DNA from: a virus
Strand: one strand, 5' to 3'
DNA: 48,769 nucleotides
Virus record (IMG/VR): IMGVR_UViG_3300027754_000143
Coordinates: 1 to 48,769 of that record
Position numbers and translations under genes: made by a program. The notes under the pieces were generated by a model. The model saw nothing but the letters and a program-made list of their open reading frames with translations, had not been told where the DNA came from and did no database searches. Each line of letters opens with the position of its first letter. Positions within the stretch are counted from its first letter, which is position 1. Below, one piece after another: positions 24,271-32,115 of the stretch.

Positions 24271-24914
24271 AGCAGGTTTGCCCTCACATGGTTGGCCCGT
24301 TGCTCGTCGCGGAATGCAATGGCTAGGAGCTTGGTATCGTAGTAGGTCAAGGTTGGCTCACCGTTGTCCTTGTCCCATGACTCCACGGCGAATCCGGTTG
24401 GCATGACGATTGGCTTCTTGGCCATGCTCGCTCGTAGGTCTAGGAGTGCCTGTTCGTCGTCGGACGGTGACGTGGGCTTGGCGATGAAAGAGTTGAATGC
24501 TGTCTCGTCGCTTTCCTTGATTGGAATTGCCTGCTTGAGCAAAGCGTCGAACATGGCAGACCTGCTAGGCAGATTGGAATCGAATGGGATCGCGGGCTGA
24601 TCGCGGATGGGTTCCTGTTCTTCGGAGAGTTTCTGGAGCGATTCCAGATTCGTGAATCCGAGACGCTTGCCGACGTAGGAAACGACGAAATCCAAAGCAC
24701 CAAGGACTAAAGCCGACAACCCAATGCCGATAGCCTCGTTCGCGCTAGGCGTGTTCCCAAGATGAGCAGCAATCATCCCAATAATAGGAGCAGTCACAAC
24801 ACCGACCTTCAAGAGCACTTTGCGAGAGTATTTCCCCCACATCCACCCAACGAAGCGGTGCATCGCGTTCGGCTCTGCGTAGGGTAGTCCGGTCTTTGGG
24901 TCGTTGACTCGCAT
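24267..24914 (-). CDS. two-span membrane protein with soluble C-terminal half, 215 aa
   Basis: ATG 24914 starts MRVNDPKTGLPYAEPNAM. Two hydrophobic spans follow, VLLKVGVVTAPIIGMIAAHL (about 34-53) and AIGIGLSALVLGALDFVVSY (about 61-80), then about 130 polar residues ending HVRANLL. The two-span hairpin resembles some holins, though the long tail is atypical. A near-consensus promoter (24921-24950) ends six bases before this ATG, so the mRNA may be leaderless. A longer upstream frame would start before the promoter and is rejected. It leads the run of lipoprotein and membrane genes. Confidence 0.65.
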   Translation of the reverse strand: MRVNDPKTGLPYAEPNAMHRFVGWMWGKYSRKVLLKVGVVTAPIIGMIAAHLGNTPSANEAIGIGLSALVLGALDFVVSYVGKRLGFTNLESLQKLSEEQEPIRDQPAIPFDSNLPSRSAMFDALLKQAIPIKESDETAFNSFIAKPTSPSDDEQALLDLRASMAKKPIVMPTGFAVESWDKDNGEPTLTYYDTKLLAIAFRDEQRANHVRANLL

Positions 24915-24920
24915 GGCCGC

Positions 24921-24950
24921 AGTATAATCCGATTCTATTCTACTTGTCAA
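24921..24950 (-). promoter_or_regulatory. near-consensus sigma70 promoter with -10 box six bases from ATG
   Basis: On the minus strand TTGACA (24945-24950) and TATACT (24921-24926) are 18 bases apart. Only GCGGCC separates the -10 box from ATG 24914, so the transcript should begin at or within a base or two of the start codon. The -35 box overlaps the last codons of the upstream gene. Confidence 0.75.
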
Positions 24951-25203
24951 GTTTTCTATCAATCCGCTCCACGACCGCCTTGATGGCATCGATCTTCTGC
25001 GCGTTCACTGTATCGTTGTGCTCCAAGACGCGGATGGACGCGCCGTGCTCCTCAATAACGGATTTGTGCGCATCCACATCATAGCGCATTCGGATTATGA
25101 ATATCCCGCCAATCACTAAACCGCTCAGGATGGCGACGATCCATTTCACGATGATCTCAGTCGATTTGAGGCGGGAGTTGATGTCGGCCGAGGTGCGCTC
25201 CAT
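24940..25203 (-). CDS. membrane-anchored coiled-coil protein, i-spanin/holin-like, 87 aa
   Basis: ATG 25203 starts MERTSADINSRLKSTEIIVK. One span, WIVAILSGLVIGGIFIIRM (about 21-39), is followed by a 45-residue heptad-like helix (VIEEHGASIRVLEHNDTVNA...VVERIDRKLDK). A short cytoplasmic end, one span and a periplasmic coiled coil is the topology of inner-membrane spanins, and small lipoproteins lie downstream. XhlA-type haemolysin/holin accessories also have a coiled coil and a span, in the opposite order. Assignment is by topology and context only. Confidence 0.6.
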   Translation of the reverse strand: MERTSADINSRLKSTEIIVKWIVAILSGLVIGGIFIIRMRYDVDAHKSVIEEHGASIRVLEHNDTVNAQKIDAIKAVVERIDRKLDK

Positions 25204-25207
25204 AATG

Positions 25208-25636
25208 TTATGTGAGCGTGACCGTGCCGTTGGCGTTGATCGTGTAGGCGGCTGGCGGAATGAATGTGGATGTCGGCATCTTGGCGAGCACTGCGATGGA
25301 TAGCGCGTGGTCTGGATGGGTGAGAATCCAAGTCGGAGCATCGGCCAGCAGCGCGGTGAGTTCAGCCTGTGTGGCTCCAGACGCGATGAACGCACCGCGC
25401 GCGAATGACCGCAGGAGATGCGTTACGGTGTCCCTGTGCTGACTGAACGCCATCGCTGCGAAATTGCCCATGCGGTCCAGTTTTGACTGCACCGAGTCGA
25501 TGTCAGACCAGAGCAAATCGAATGTTTGCGTGGCGGCGTCTGCATACATTGCGAGTCCCCGGCTGGCGATGTCGCCCATAAGGGCAACGGAGGATTCACC
25601 GGCGAGGGGTGCGGATTTGTTTGTGAGAAATTCCAT
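25208..25636 (-). CDS. hypothetical protein, probably virion-associated, 142 aa
   Basis: Not recognised. MEFLTNKSAPLAGESSVALM begins a mostly helical protein (DLLWSDIDSVQSKLDRMGNF, ALSIAVLAKM) that ends in a short beta tail 'AAYTINANGTVTLT' typical of phage baseplate or fibre-associated proteins. It lies immediately downstream of the fibre-like genes. The leader CTCAACCCCTAAAGACC precedes ATG, with no Shine-Dalgarno. Confidence 0.55.
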   Translation of the reverse strand: MEFLTNKSAPLAGESSVALMGDIASRGLAMYADAATQTFDLLWSDIDSVQSKLDRMGNFAAMAFSQHRDTVTHLLRSFARGAFIASGATQAELTALLADAPTWILTHPDHALSIAVLAKMPTSTFIPPAAYTINANGTVTLT

Positions 25637-25654
25637 GGTCTTTAGGGGTTGAGA

Positions 25655-26548
25655 TTAAGCGGCGACAGCTCCGTAGATTCCGATGATGCACCAGCCGACG
25701 CCGGTGATGAATTGCAAGGTAACGGAGTCGCCGAGATTCGTGAAAGTGATCGTCGTATAGGTGCTAGGTTTGGTCGTCGGGGTGAGAACGCCACTACCTC
25801 CGTCGCTGGTATGGATGATGGTCTTGATCTGGCCATTAGCTCCGTCGGCAAGCGTAATGGCCTGGGCCGCGCCCGTTGAGATGTAGCCGGTGGTCCCCGT
25901 GGAAATGCTGATCGCGCCCGCTCCGGTGAGGGTGTTGGGGGTGGTGATGAGTGTGCCGCCGAACGTCCCGTTTCCGCCAACAAAAACATTTCTTGGCCTC
26001 GTCGCCCCGGTCGCGCCTATGTCGTAGGCGTTATCTGCCATTGCCACAAAATGACCATTTGAGTCAGCCGCCCAGCGACTCGTGCCTGATGTCATCAAAA
26101 AGACACTGGCCCCGCCCAACGTCCCTATATACAAAGCGCGATTTGTTCCGGTGCCCCCTTTGGATGTAACCACAGCGAGCGTATTGGCCCCGACAGCAGT
26201 AGAGCCGAGTTCTAGACGCTCATAGTTTGTCGTCCCTGCGTTAGTTGTATTATAAACCCGGAAGGCTTGCGCGCTGGTGTCATTCCGTTGCTCAATCAAA
26301 TTTGTGCCCCCGCTTAAGATGCCTGATGTTCCTAGCGTCAGCGCACCCGAAGCAGAAAGCGTCGTAAACGCCCCCGTCCCCGGTGTAGTCGCGCCGATTG
26401 CGCCGGGAGATGCTAGATTGACGCCGCCATTCTCAGAAATGTAAGCGAGAAGGACATTACGAATAGTCTCCGTAGAGGTGGGGGCACCGACGGCGGATGT
26501 AGACGCCGCTTGAGATGCTGCGAGTTGTTGTTGGGTGGTGATAGCCAT
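25655..26548 (-). CDS. tail-fibre-like protein A, 297 aa
   Basis: The N-terminal region (residues 1-45) ends with RNVLLAYISEN, shared with the protein at 27029-27727, and probably anchors both to the virion. The middle and C-terminus are Gly/Thr/Ala-rich beta structure (GTGAFTTLSASGALTLGTSG, AYDIGATGATRPRNVFVGGN) of the kind seen in phage fibre shafts, and 'GATRPRNVFVGG' recurs in many fibre proteins. The tail end 'NLGDSVTLQFITGVGWCIIG' resembles a receptor-facing beta domain. Likely role: adsorption. No intramolecular chaperone or hydrolase motif is seen. Confidence 0.75.
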   Translation of the reverse strand: MAITTQQQLAASQAASTSAVGAPTSTETIRNVLLAYISENGGVNLASPGAIGATTPGTGAFTTLSASGALTLGTSGILSGGTNLIEQRNDTSAQAFRVYNTTNAGTTNYERLELGSTAVGANTLAVVTSKGGTGTNRALYIGTLGGASVFLMTSGTSRWAADSNGHFVAMADNAYDIGATGATRPRNVFVGGNGTFGGTLITTPNTLTGAGAISISTGTTGYISTGAAQAITLADGANGQIKTIIHTSDGGSGVLTPTTKPSTYTTITFTNLGDSVTLQFITGVGWCIIGIYGAVAA

Positions 26549-26552
26549 GATG

Positions 26553-26786
26553 TTAGAGCAATGCCCAGGAGGCTGTTAGGACAAGGTGGGGTTTAGTTGC
26601 GGTGTAGAGGTCAACTTTCGATGCAATGCTGGCAGCGGCGTCATTGGCACGGTCAAGGATGAAGGCATCTGTTGATCCGGCAATCTTGGCTAGCATGAAG
26701 CACTCCTGCTGATTATGGTTGCCCGTGATGGGGACTCCTTTCAGGTAGGCTATGCAGGAGGCAAGCTGGTTAGCGGTGATGGCCAT
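26553..26786 (-). CDS. small virion-associated paralogue 1, 77 aa
   Basis: The segment QQECFMLAKIAGSTDAFILD and the C-terminus HLVLTASWALL closely match the neighbour at 26788-27018 (HAECLMLAKIAGSTNAFVLR; HLILTAYWAAL). Gene duplication is clear from the proteins. It lies between two fibre-like genes that are also related to each other, so the two small genes may each serve one fibre, for example as a chaperone or adaptor. Function unknown. Confidence 0.65.
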   Translation of the reverse strand: MAITANQLASCIAYLKGVPITGNHNQQECFMLAKIAGSTDAFILDRANDAAASIASKVDLYTATKPHLVLTASWALL

Positions 26787-26787
26787 C

Positions 26788-27018
26788 TTATAGAGCTGCC
26801 CAATAGGCGGTTAGGATTAGATGTGCTGCTGAATTTGATGCTTTTGCCCGTGCAGTTGCTTCATTCGCGGCTTCGGCTGCCTTTCTTAAGACAAAAGCGT
26901 TCGTTGAGCCTGCAATCTTCGCAAGCATGAGGCATTCCGCATGAACAGGATCGCCAGTAAACGGTCTGCTTGCTAGCAGGCTTTCAATTTCTGTAAATCT
27001 GGAGGTGGAAAGTGGCAT
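26788..27018 (-). CDS. small virion-associated paralogue 2, 76 aa
   Basis: Starts MPLSTSRFTEIESLLASRPF; shares the ECLMLAKIAGSTNAF core and the HLILTAYWAAL C-terminus with the gene at 26553-26786. Helical and Ala-rich in between (AAEAANEATARAKASNSAA). No known family recognised. It follows fibre-like protein B on the transcript and precedes its paralogue and fibre-like protein A, forming a fibre/small/small/fibre arrangement. Confidence 0.65.
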   Translation of the reverse strand: MPLSTSRFTEIESLLASRPFTGDPVHAECLMLAKIAGSTNAFVLRKAAEAANEATARAKASNSAAHLILTAYWAAL

Positions 27019-27028
27019 TGGAACTATT

Positions 27029-27727
27029 TTAGGCTACGGTTACGCCAGAGGCATTTGCGTTAAGGAGGTCAAAATCTACCAAGCATGTGTGGTTCGTGGC
27101 CGATCCTGCTGATCTTGAAACGGATACTTGCAGTGAAAATGTCTGACTTGCTGAGTTTGCTCCCGTCATTGATGTTAGGCTTGCCGTCATGCTTAATGTT
27201 GCAGCCCCCGCCACCGATGCAGTAGCCGAACCATAGGTGCTGCTCGCGGTCACAACGGTTGCCAATCCCGCCGTCCTGCTGACAACAACTCTTATCACTT
27301 GACCTGTCTGGCTTTCATTGGCTCCTACTGCACCACCAGCCCCGCACATTGCCAGTAGTTTGACTTCAAAAAAGGCTGCATGGGCTGCATTTGGGACGGT
27401 AAATGTGAGAACCGTTCCTGCTACCGCATTAGTCAGTCCCGTAACCAGCTTGATACCGCGTGTCCCGGTAGATGCTCCTCCAGCCGACGCCACTCCAGCC
27501 GATACAACAGGACTAGTGGCAGGCAGGTAATCTGTATTGGAAGTGGCAACGCTAGCTACGCCAGACGTAACCTTTACCATCCCAGTCCCGAGAGATGACA
27601 AAGGATTCAAATTCTCAGAAATATACGCCAGAAGAACATTCCGTATCGAGTCCATGCCGTTCGGTCCACCAGGCATACTGGTGGCCGCATTTACGGCGTC
27701 TTGGCGCTGATTAGTGGACACGGCCAT
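27029..27727 (-). CDS. tail-fibre-like protein B, 232 aa
   Basis: The N-terminus MAVSTNQRQDAVNAATSM and the later 'SIRNVLLAYISEN' correspond to those of the fibre-like protein at 25655-26548, but the rest differs. It continues with Ala/Ser/Thr/Val-rich beta structure (SSLGTGMVKVTSGVASVATS; GTVLTFTVPNAAHAAFFEVK; SQTFSLQVSVSRSAGSATNH). This looks like a second virion appendage using the same anchor. The start overlaps the upstream stop as TAATG. Confidence 0.7.
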   Translation of the reverse strand: MAVSTNQRQDAVNAATSMPGGPNGMDSIRNVLLAYISENLNPLSSLGTGMVKVTSGVASVATSNTDYLPATSPVVSAGVASAGGASTGTRGIKLVTGLTNAVAGTVLTFTVPNAAHAAFFEVKLLAMCGAGGAVGANESQTGQVIRVVVSRTAGLATVVTASSTYGSATASVAGAATLSMTASLTSMTGANSASQTFSLQVSVSRSAGSATNHTCLVDFDLLNANASGVTVA

Positions 27728-28095
27728 TAGTAGGGTTGGATGGAGATTGGGATACTGATGGAAAAGGAGATTGTCGGACGGACAATGGTGGTGGAAATGG
27801 TATCGCCGCCTTGCTCTAGGTGGGTGCCGATGGTTTTCTGCTGAATGTTTGTTTGGATGGACCTTGCTAGCGTCTTGGATGACGTGGATTCCTTTTGTGA
27901 TGTCTGCGCGGTCTGGGTGTAGCCTACCTTGGTTTGAACTGCATCTGGATAAACACCGATTGGAACCATAGCAATTGGAATTACGTCGGTAGGCGCGGTG
28001 GTGCTTCCAATGATGGTCGTATCTGGAATGTCCTTCTCGATTTCGGCAAGAAAGACTTCGGGATCGGTGATTGTTTCTGGAATGGTAGCGTTCAT
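27727..28095 (-). CDS. hypothetical virion-associated protein, 122 aa
   Basis: Not recognised. Starts MNATIPETITDPEVFLAEIE; Thr/Ile/Ser-rich beta-type composition (PDTTIIGSTTAPTDVIPIAM) with a C-terminus of alternating Ile/Ser (ISFSISIPISIQPY). It overlaps the previous stop as TAATG and the next start by one base. Its place between connector-like and fibre-like genes suggests a tail component. Confidence 0.55.
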   Translation of the reverse strand: MNATIPETITDPEVFLAEIEKDIPDTTIIGSTTAPTDVIPIAMVPIGVYPDAVQTKVGYTQTAQTSQKESTSSKTLARSIQTNIQQKTIGTHLEQGGDTISTTIVRPTISFSISIPISIQPY

Positions 28096-28433
28096 TAGCG
28101 TCCTAGTTGTCCGTAAGTATTTTCCAGTGAGAGGGTTACTCCATTCACGCCGTTGACAATGCCGCCGTCATCAACCTGCTCGTTGTAGTTATGCGTGCCA
28201 ACCTGCGTTACCTGCTTAGGACTGGTCGTTGTCACCAGTTTGTTGTTCAGCATCTCGTTCTTCGCCACTTGCTGAGTCACATCTCCGTTAAAGATGATTT
28301 CCCCCGAGATTTGCAGGGTGGTTTCGCTACTCTGGACCACCAATCCGCAGGTCTTCCCGTCCTTGATCCCACTGGAGAGATTTGTAAGGAGTTGCGCCAC
28401 ACTGGAGGCTAGGGAATCAATATGAATAGCCAT
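28095..28433 (-). CDS. hypothetical virion-associated protein, 112 aa
   Basis: Not recognised. Starts MAIHIDSLASSVAQLLTNLS with an amphipathic helix, then beta segments (KTCGLVVQSSETTLQISGEI) and a Gly/Val/Asn-rich end (DDGGIVNGVNGVTLSLENTY). A possible promoter (28440-28468) again places the -10 box six bases before ATG 28433. The gene lies just after the connector gene, so a small tail protein is likely. Confidence 0.55.
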   Translation of the reverse strand: MAIHIDSLASSVAQLLTNLSSGIKDGKTCGLVVQSSETTLQISGEIIFNGDVTQQVAKNEMLNNKLVTTTSPKQVTQVGTHNYNEQVDDGGIVNGVNGVTLSLENTYGQLGR

Positions 28434-28439
28434 AGTTCT

Positions 28440-28468
28440 ACGTTACCACCCTTTCGGGGTTCTTGCAA
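28440..28468 (-). promoter_or_regulatory. possible promoter, -10 box six bases from ATG
   Basis: On the minus strand TTGCAA (28463-28468) and TAACGT (28440-28445) are 17 bases apart, with AGAACT between the -10 box and ATG 28433. The -10 box keeps only the key T, A and final T. Spacing to the ATG matches the stronger cases at 24921 and 38549. Confidence 0.4.
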
Positions 28469-29330
28469 AGGATTTACCGCCCGCATCTGGACGGGTGGGT
28501 TCACGGGAAAGTCGCTCCCGTGCTCTGTCTGCCGCGCCCCGTGCCTTGTTCGGATCGCCGGTGAAAATGTTGAGGTAGGAAAGCTCCTCCTCCGCTAGGG
28601 CCAGCAATTCCCCTTGGAATGCGCCGAGAATAGAAAGCGATGGGCTGGGAGTCTCCACCCCAGTAGTTTCGCTGATATTTTGGAACGTGTCCGAAAGCGT
28701 GATCGTGGCAGGGGCAAACTCCACACGGTAGGAAATCCTGGTAGCGGTGGACGGCATCGGCCACACCCGCAGGTAGAGACTCACCTCGTTGAGCGTGTAA
28801 ATCGCGGCGTCATCGTTGTCGGCCCTTCCCTGCGCGTCCACAGTCTCGATACGGTAGCAGGATGGAACGCCCGTGGTAGCGGCAGTTTCGTCAATCGTGT
28901 TGTCCCATGCGTAAAGCGGACACGGGTTGCCGACAACGTAAATGGAGTTCACTGTCTTTACGCGGTCACTGAGCCGCACAACGTCCCCATAGACAAGGTG
29001 GCTCGTTCCGGCTGCGGTGTAGAGAAGGGACGCCCCAGCCCCAGCCCCGTCGCTGTCGTTACGGTAGCGATTGAGGCTAGTATCACCTGATACCATGACG
29101 GATCGCCCAGCGGTGGTCGTAGGGAGTGCGGACGACGAGTAGGTAGTCGGAGCGGCGAGCGTTGCCCCGTCTGTTCCCTGCTTCAAATGGACCGGGAGCC
29201 ACTGGTGTAATTCGCCCAACGCATTATTCGTGCAGTCGATTAACGATTGCTTATCGCTCACAGATAATTCCCTGAAATCGGGAACTTCTAGGGATCGGCA
29301 GGCGCGGTTCAAGAATTGGGTGACGTTCAT
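28443..29330 (-). CDS. putative head-tail connector/adaptor protein, 295 aa
   Basis: Starts MNVTQFLNRACRSLEVPDFR, then a helical segment 'KQSLIDCTNNALGELHQWLP', a beta-rich middle with 'VYGDVVRLSDRVKTVNSIYV' and 'SLYLRVWPMPSTATRISYRV', and a helical C-terminus 'GELLALAEEELSYLNIFTGD'. This order resembles podovirus adaptor proteins (T7 gp11/P22 gp4 type), which ring the portal and start the tail. The similarity is in pattern, not in a diagnostic motif. It overlaps the next gene's stop as ATGA. Confidence 0.55.
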   Translation of the reverse strand: MNVTQFLNRACRSLEVPDFRELSVSDKQSLIDCTNNALGELHQWLPVHLKQGTDGATLAAPTTYSSSALPTTTAGRSVMVSGDTSLNRYRNDSDGAGAGASLLYTAAGTSHLVYGDVVRLSDRVKTVNSIYVVGNPCPLYAWDNTIDETAATTGVPSCYRIETVDAQGRADNDDAAIYTLNEVSLYLRVWPMPSTATRISYRVEFAPATITLSDTFQNISETTGVETPSPSLSILGAFQGELLALAEEELSYLNIFTGDPNKARGAADRARERLSREPTRPDAGGKSFARTPKGW

Positions 29331-31537
29331 GGCTTGCGTTCCCTTTCTGGCTTAGACGAGAGCGCAGGATTTTGCGGGTCAGCCATTGTAAATCGAGTCC
29401 TCGCGGCGGCAGCAGCGGCTTGATACATCGGGAAGGAATCGCGCCTGCTCGCAAACGTCGAGGCACTGGCAGCTTCCCTGATAAGCGGGAGCAGTAGGCT
29501 CTCCGCATACTGGTGAGGGATCGGGATCACGGTTCCGGCAAGGCAATCTGCGGCGGTGTAGCGCAAGGCTTCACGCTCAACGTCCATCCGCAGAATCGCG
29601 GAGGCGATGGAGGCGGAGACGTAAACTCTCACACGCGAACGATCACCGGTTGCCTGGAATGCGCGTTCAATAAAATAACCGTAAATAGTCGTTTTTCCTC
29701 CAGTATTGTAGTAGGAGGCAAAGTTGAGAAGCTGTGACTTGGTGGTAACCCCGATGATCTGCCTGCGGATAGCGACACTACCGACACTGGAGGTCGTCTT
29801 GAGGAGCACCGGACCAACGACGTTCTGCACGTTGTCCGGCAGGGTGTAGTAGTAAAGCCCATTGTTGGAATCAGTAGTCCCGGCACTAACGTCAATCGTC
29901 TCCCTGCTCAAATACTGCAATTCCTTTGCATTAAGGATAATCTCCTGCATACACCCGTTGAGGATGTCCAGTGCCGCCGACCCGCGAGCCGTGTAGGCCG
30001 TGTCGCAGGAGTCCGAGCAGCCTGATCCCCACACGGAATAGATGGCGGAAAGTGCCTGCTTGACGGTGAACCCTGCGTCTGCGGTGGTGAGCCTGAGCGT
30101 TCCTTTGACTCCCGACTTGCAGAGTGCCCTTGAGAGCGTGACAGGGACATTCATCTTGCCGCGAGCGATAAGCCCGATCTTGCCGTAGATTGAGCCGAGC
30201 GAAACGCTATCTGCAATACCAAGGGGTCCGACGCTGCCGCGCACTCCGACTTGCGCTTGGCCCTTTAGGAAGGCGTATCCGAAGTAATTGGATGAGACGG
30301 AGACTGTGCCGCCCACAGGGTAGATAGCTGGCCAATAAGAGTTGGATGAACCCGTGACGGTGCCTCCGGCGTTGTTCGCGTAAATGCCGGAACCCGTATT
30401 CCCGTAGAAGTTTCCAACGCCCGCGATTACTCCCGTGCTGTTCCCGCTGCTTTTGTAAATACGGCAATCATTTGAATTAACGATACCAGTGTTGTAGGAA
30501 GTCGCATCGAAAGTGACTAGATCGGCTGTAATCGTCCCGTCATTGTAAGACGCGTCAAAGATTACACTGTCGCAGGTCATTACCCCAGCCGATCCATTGT
30601 AGGACGTTCCGTAGAATGCCGCCGTCGAAGTGGTTACATACAAGGAATTATAAGAAGCACCGCCGAAATTGGCGAGTCCTGGGCCTGTTACTGTCCCTAG
30701 ATTGCTTGATGCAATGAAATTGGCGGAATCCGTAACTGTAATAAGGCTCGTCGCCCCCGCTGTTCCTGACCCAAAAAACGTCACGGTTTGGCACGTTAAT
30801 TTCCCGGCGCAAGTGTTGGAACCGAGGAACATCACAAACGAAGATGCTCCTTCAATGATTCCAGAGCTTGAAACGCTTGCGGTCGAAAGGAATGTGCAAC
30901 TGCCCGTGACGGTTCCACCGAGGATGCTAGCATTGTTGAAAGCGCACTGACCAACGATAACGCTCGTCGATGTTTGTGATGCGCTAGTATTGAAAGTTGC
31001 CGCGCCAGTAACAGCACCGGCGCATGTCGATGACGCATTAAATGTAGGGTTCCCGTTGATTGTCGCACCTGCCTTGTGCGATGCTGTCGAATTAAATGAG
31101 CAAGTCCCTTCAATAACACCGCCGCTCTCATTTGTGCTCGCATTATTGAACGTGGCAGGGCCAGTCACCGTCCCGTAGTTTTTTGCGGACGTGTTGAAAA
31201 TGCAAGCCCCGACGACATTGGCACCCAAGACGTTCTCAGCGTTCGAGTTGAATACAGTCGGCCCCGTCACTACTCCGAGAGCACCATTCTTTGCGGTCCC
31301 CGCGAATGTCGCTGACGCAGTAACCGTCACTTTCACAATTAACGTGAAGTTTGTGATCGTCAAGTTGGCGACTGTAACTGTGTGTCCTGACTGCGTGACA
31401 TTCCCGGTCAGAATCACCGTATCACCAACCGCTGGAAAAGATACAGCAGGCGTTCCCCCTGCGGAAACCGTCCACCAGTTACCGAGGGTTGTCCACAGCG
31501 CGTCCGTCGTCGCATTGTCGTAGTAAAATGTTGCCAT
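29327..31537 (-). CDS. beta-helix repeat protein fused to a connector-like C-terminal domain, 736 aa
   Basis: Residues about 1-460 are short beta repeats of roughly 18-25 residues with recurring cores such as 'GTVTGPATFNNAS', 'GVIEGTCSFNSTAS' and 'GTVTGSCTFLSTAS', the pattern of a right-handed or pectate-lyase-like beta-helix; the opening is MATFYYDNATTDALWTTLGN. Residues about 490-736 are different: helix 'AALDILNGCMQEIILNAKEL', beta section 'YYYTLPDNVQNVVGPVLLKT', and a helical end 'AESLLLPLIREAASASTFAS'. This part resembles the connector-like neighbour at 28443-29330. The fusion could place a spike-like helix on the tail collar. No catalytic residues for a glycanase were recognised. Confidence 0.65.
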   Translation of the reverse strand: MATFYYDNATTDALWTTLGNWWTVSAGGTPAVSFPAVGDTVILTGNVTQSGHTVTVANLTITNFTLIVKVTVTASATFAGTAKNGALGVVTGPTVFNSNAENVLGANVVGACIFNTSAKNYGTVTGPATFNNASTNESGGVIEGTCSFNSTASHKAGATINGNPTFNASSTCAGAVTGAATFNTSASQTSTSVIVGQCAFNNASILGGTVTGSCTFLSTASVSSSGIIEGASSFVMFLGSNTCAGKLTCQTVTFFGSGTAGATSLITVTDSANFIASSNLGTVTGPGLANFGGASYNSLYVTTSTAAFYGTSYNGSAGVMTCDSVIFDASYNDGTITADLVTFDATSYNTGIVNSNDCRIYKSSGNSTGVIAGVGNFYGNTGSGIYANNAGGTVTGSSNSYWPAIYPVGGTVSVSSNYFGYAFLKGQAQVGVRGSVGPLGIADSVSLGSIYGKIGLIARGKMNVPVTLSRALCKSGVKGTLRLTTADAGFTVKQALSAIYSVWGSGCSDSCDTAYTARGSAALDILNGCMQEIILNAKELQYLSRETIDVSAGTTDSNNGLYYYTLPDNVQNVVGPVLLKTTSSVGSVAIRRQIIGVTTKSQLLNFASYYNTGGKTTIYGYFIERAFQATGDRSRVRVYVSASIASAILRMDVEREALRYTAADCLAGTVIPIPHQYAESLLLPLIREAASASTFASRRDSFPMYQAAAAAARTRFTMADPQNPALSSKPERERKP

Positions 31538-31546
31538 TTTGTGCTT

Positions 31547-32005
31547 TCATGAACCGAGGTAGCCGTAGCGGATCACTATCCCATCTGCCCCAGCCGCGAT
31601 GATAGGCGCGTTCCCCGAGGTTACGTTCACCGAAGTCGTAAGCTCGCACACGTCGAGAAGGTTCCCGCTGGACGATGCGGAGAATACCCCCACATGGGTG
31701 ATGATGCCCCAGTCTGCGCTGGGAGTTGCGAAAGTGAGTGCAGCCACCAAGGTAATGGTGGTTGCAGAGTTGGAAGTTGATGCGGTATTCCAGTCGCTTG
31801 TCGCTAGGACTTTGCGGGAATAGTTGCTGCCAGAGACTTCAGAACCAGGGGACACGCCGTCGAGGGAAGGTGTTGCCTTGAGCAAGCCTAGATAAAGGAT
31901 CGGGCCAGAACTCCAACTAGCGGTGCCTGTGCCAACCGCGAAGGACGTTCCCTTGTATTTGAAATTCAGCATCTGTTCGGCGTGCGAACTGGTAGGGGAA
32001 TTCAT
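31547..32005 (-). CDS. phage virion structural protein (tail/decoration type), 152 aa
   Basis: The features 'GPILYLGLLKATPSLDGVSP', 'SEVSGSNYSRKVL', 'ALTFATPSADWGIITHVGVF' and 'SSSGNLLDVCEL' follow the pattern of a common phage structural family in which a 'YLGL' strand is followed by 'EVSGxxYxR', 'xFxxAxxxWGxxTHVGxF' and 'GNLL'. Members occur among virion genes and are often labelled tail or decoration proteins; the exact site is not known. It lies directly downstream of the capsid gene. Confidence 0.65.
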   Translation of the reverse strand: MNSPTSSHAEQMLNFKYKGTSFAVGTGTASWSSGPILYLGLLKATPSLDGVSPGSEVSGSNYSRKVLATSDWNTASTSNSATTITLVAALTFATPSADWGIITHVGVFSASSSGNLLDVCELTTSVNVTSGNAPIIAAGADGIVIRYGYLGS

Positions 32006-32057
32006 GGAGGAAAAGTGAGTTGAAAATTAGTTAAAAAATCAGAAATATCAGAAAATG

Positions 32058-32097
32058 AACCGCCGGGGGCAGGAGCGGACTGCCACCCCCAGCGGTT
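32058..32097 (-). terminator. strong hairpin after the capsid gene
   Basis: AACCGC (32058-32063) pairs with GCGGTT (32092-32097); inside, GGGGGCAG-type and CTGCCACCCCC sequences extend the stem around a short loop. On the minus strand it is followed by CATTTTC. It probably reduces transcription from the abundant capsid message into downstream genes. The 32006-32057 part of this gap is A+T-rich and may hold a weak promoter for the gene at 32005. Confidence 0.55.
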
Positions 32098-32115
32098 TGA
32101 ATCAAGCCACTCCTA

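Noticed and set aside
24915-24989. Longer N-terminus for the two-span membrane protein
   Set aside because: The extension overlaps the upstream gene and the promoter, and would not be on the predicted RNA.
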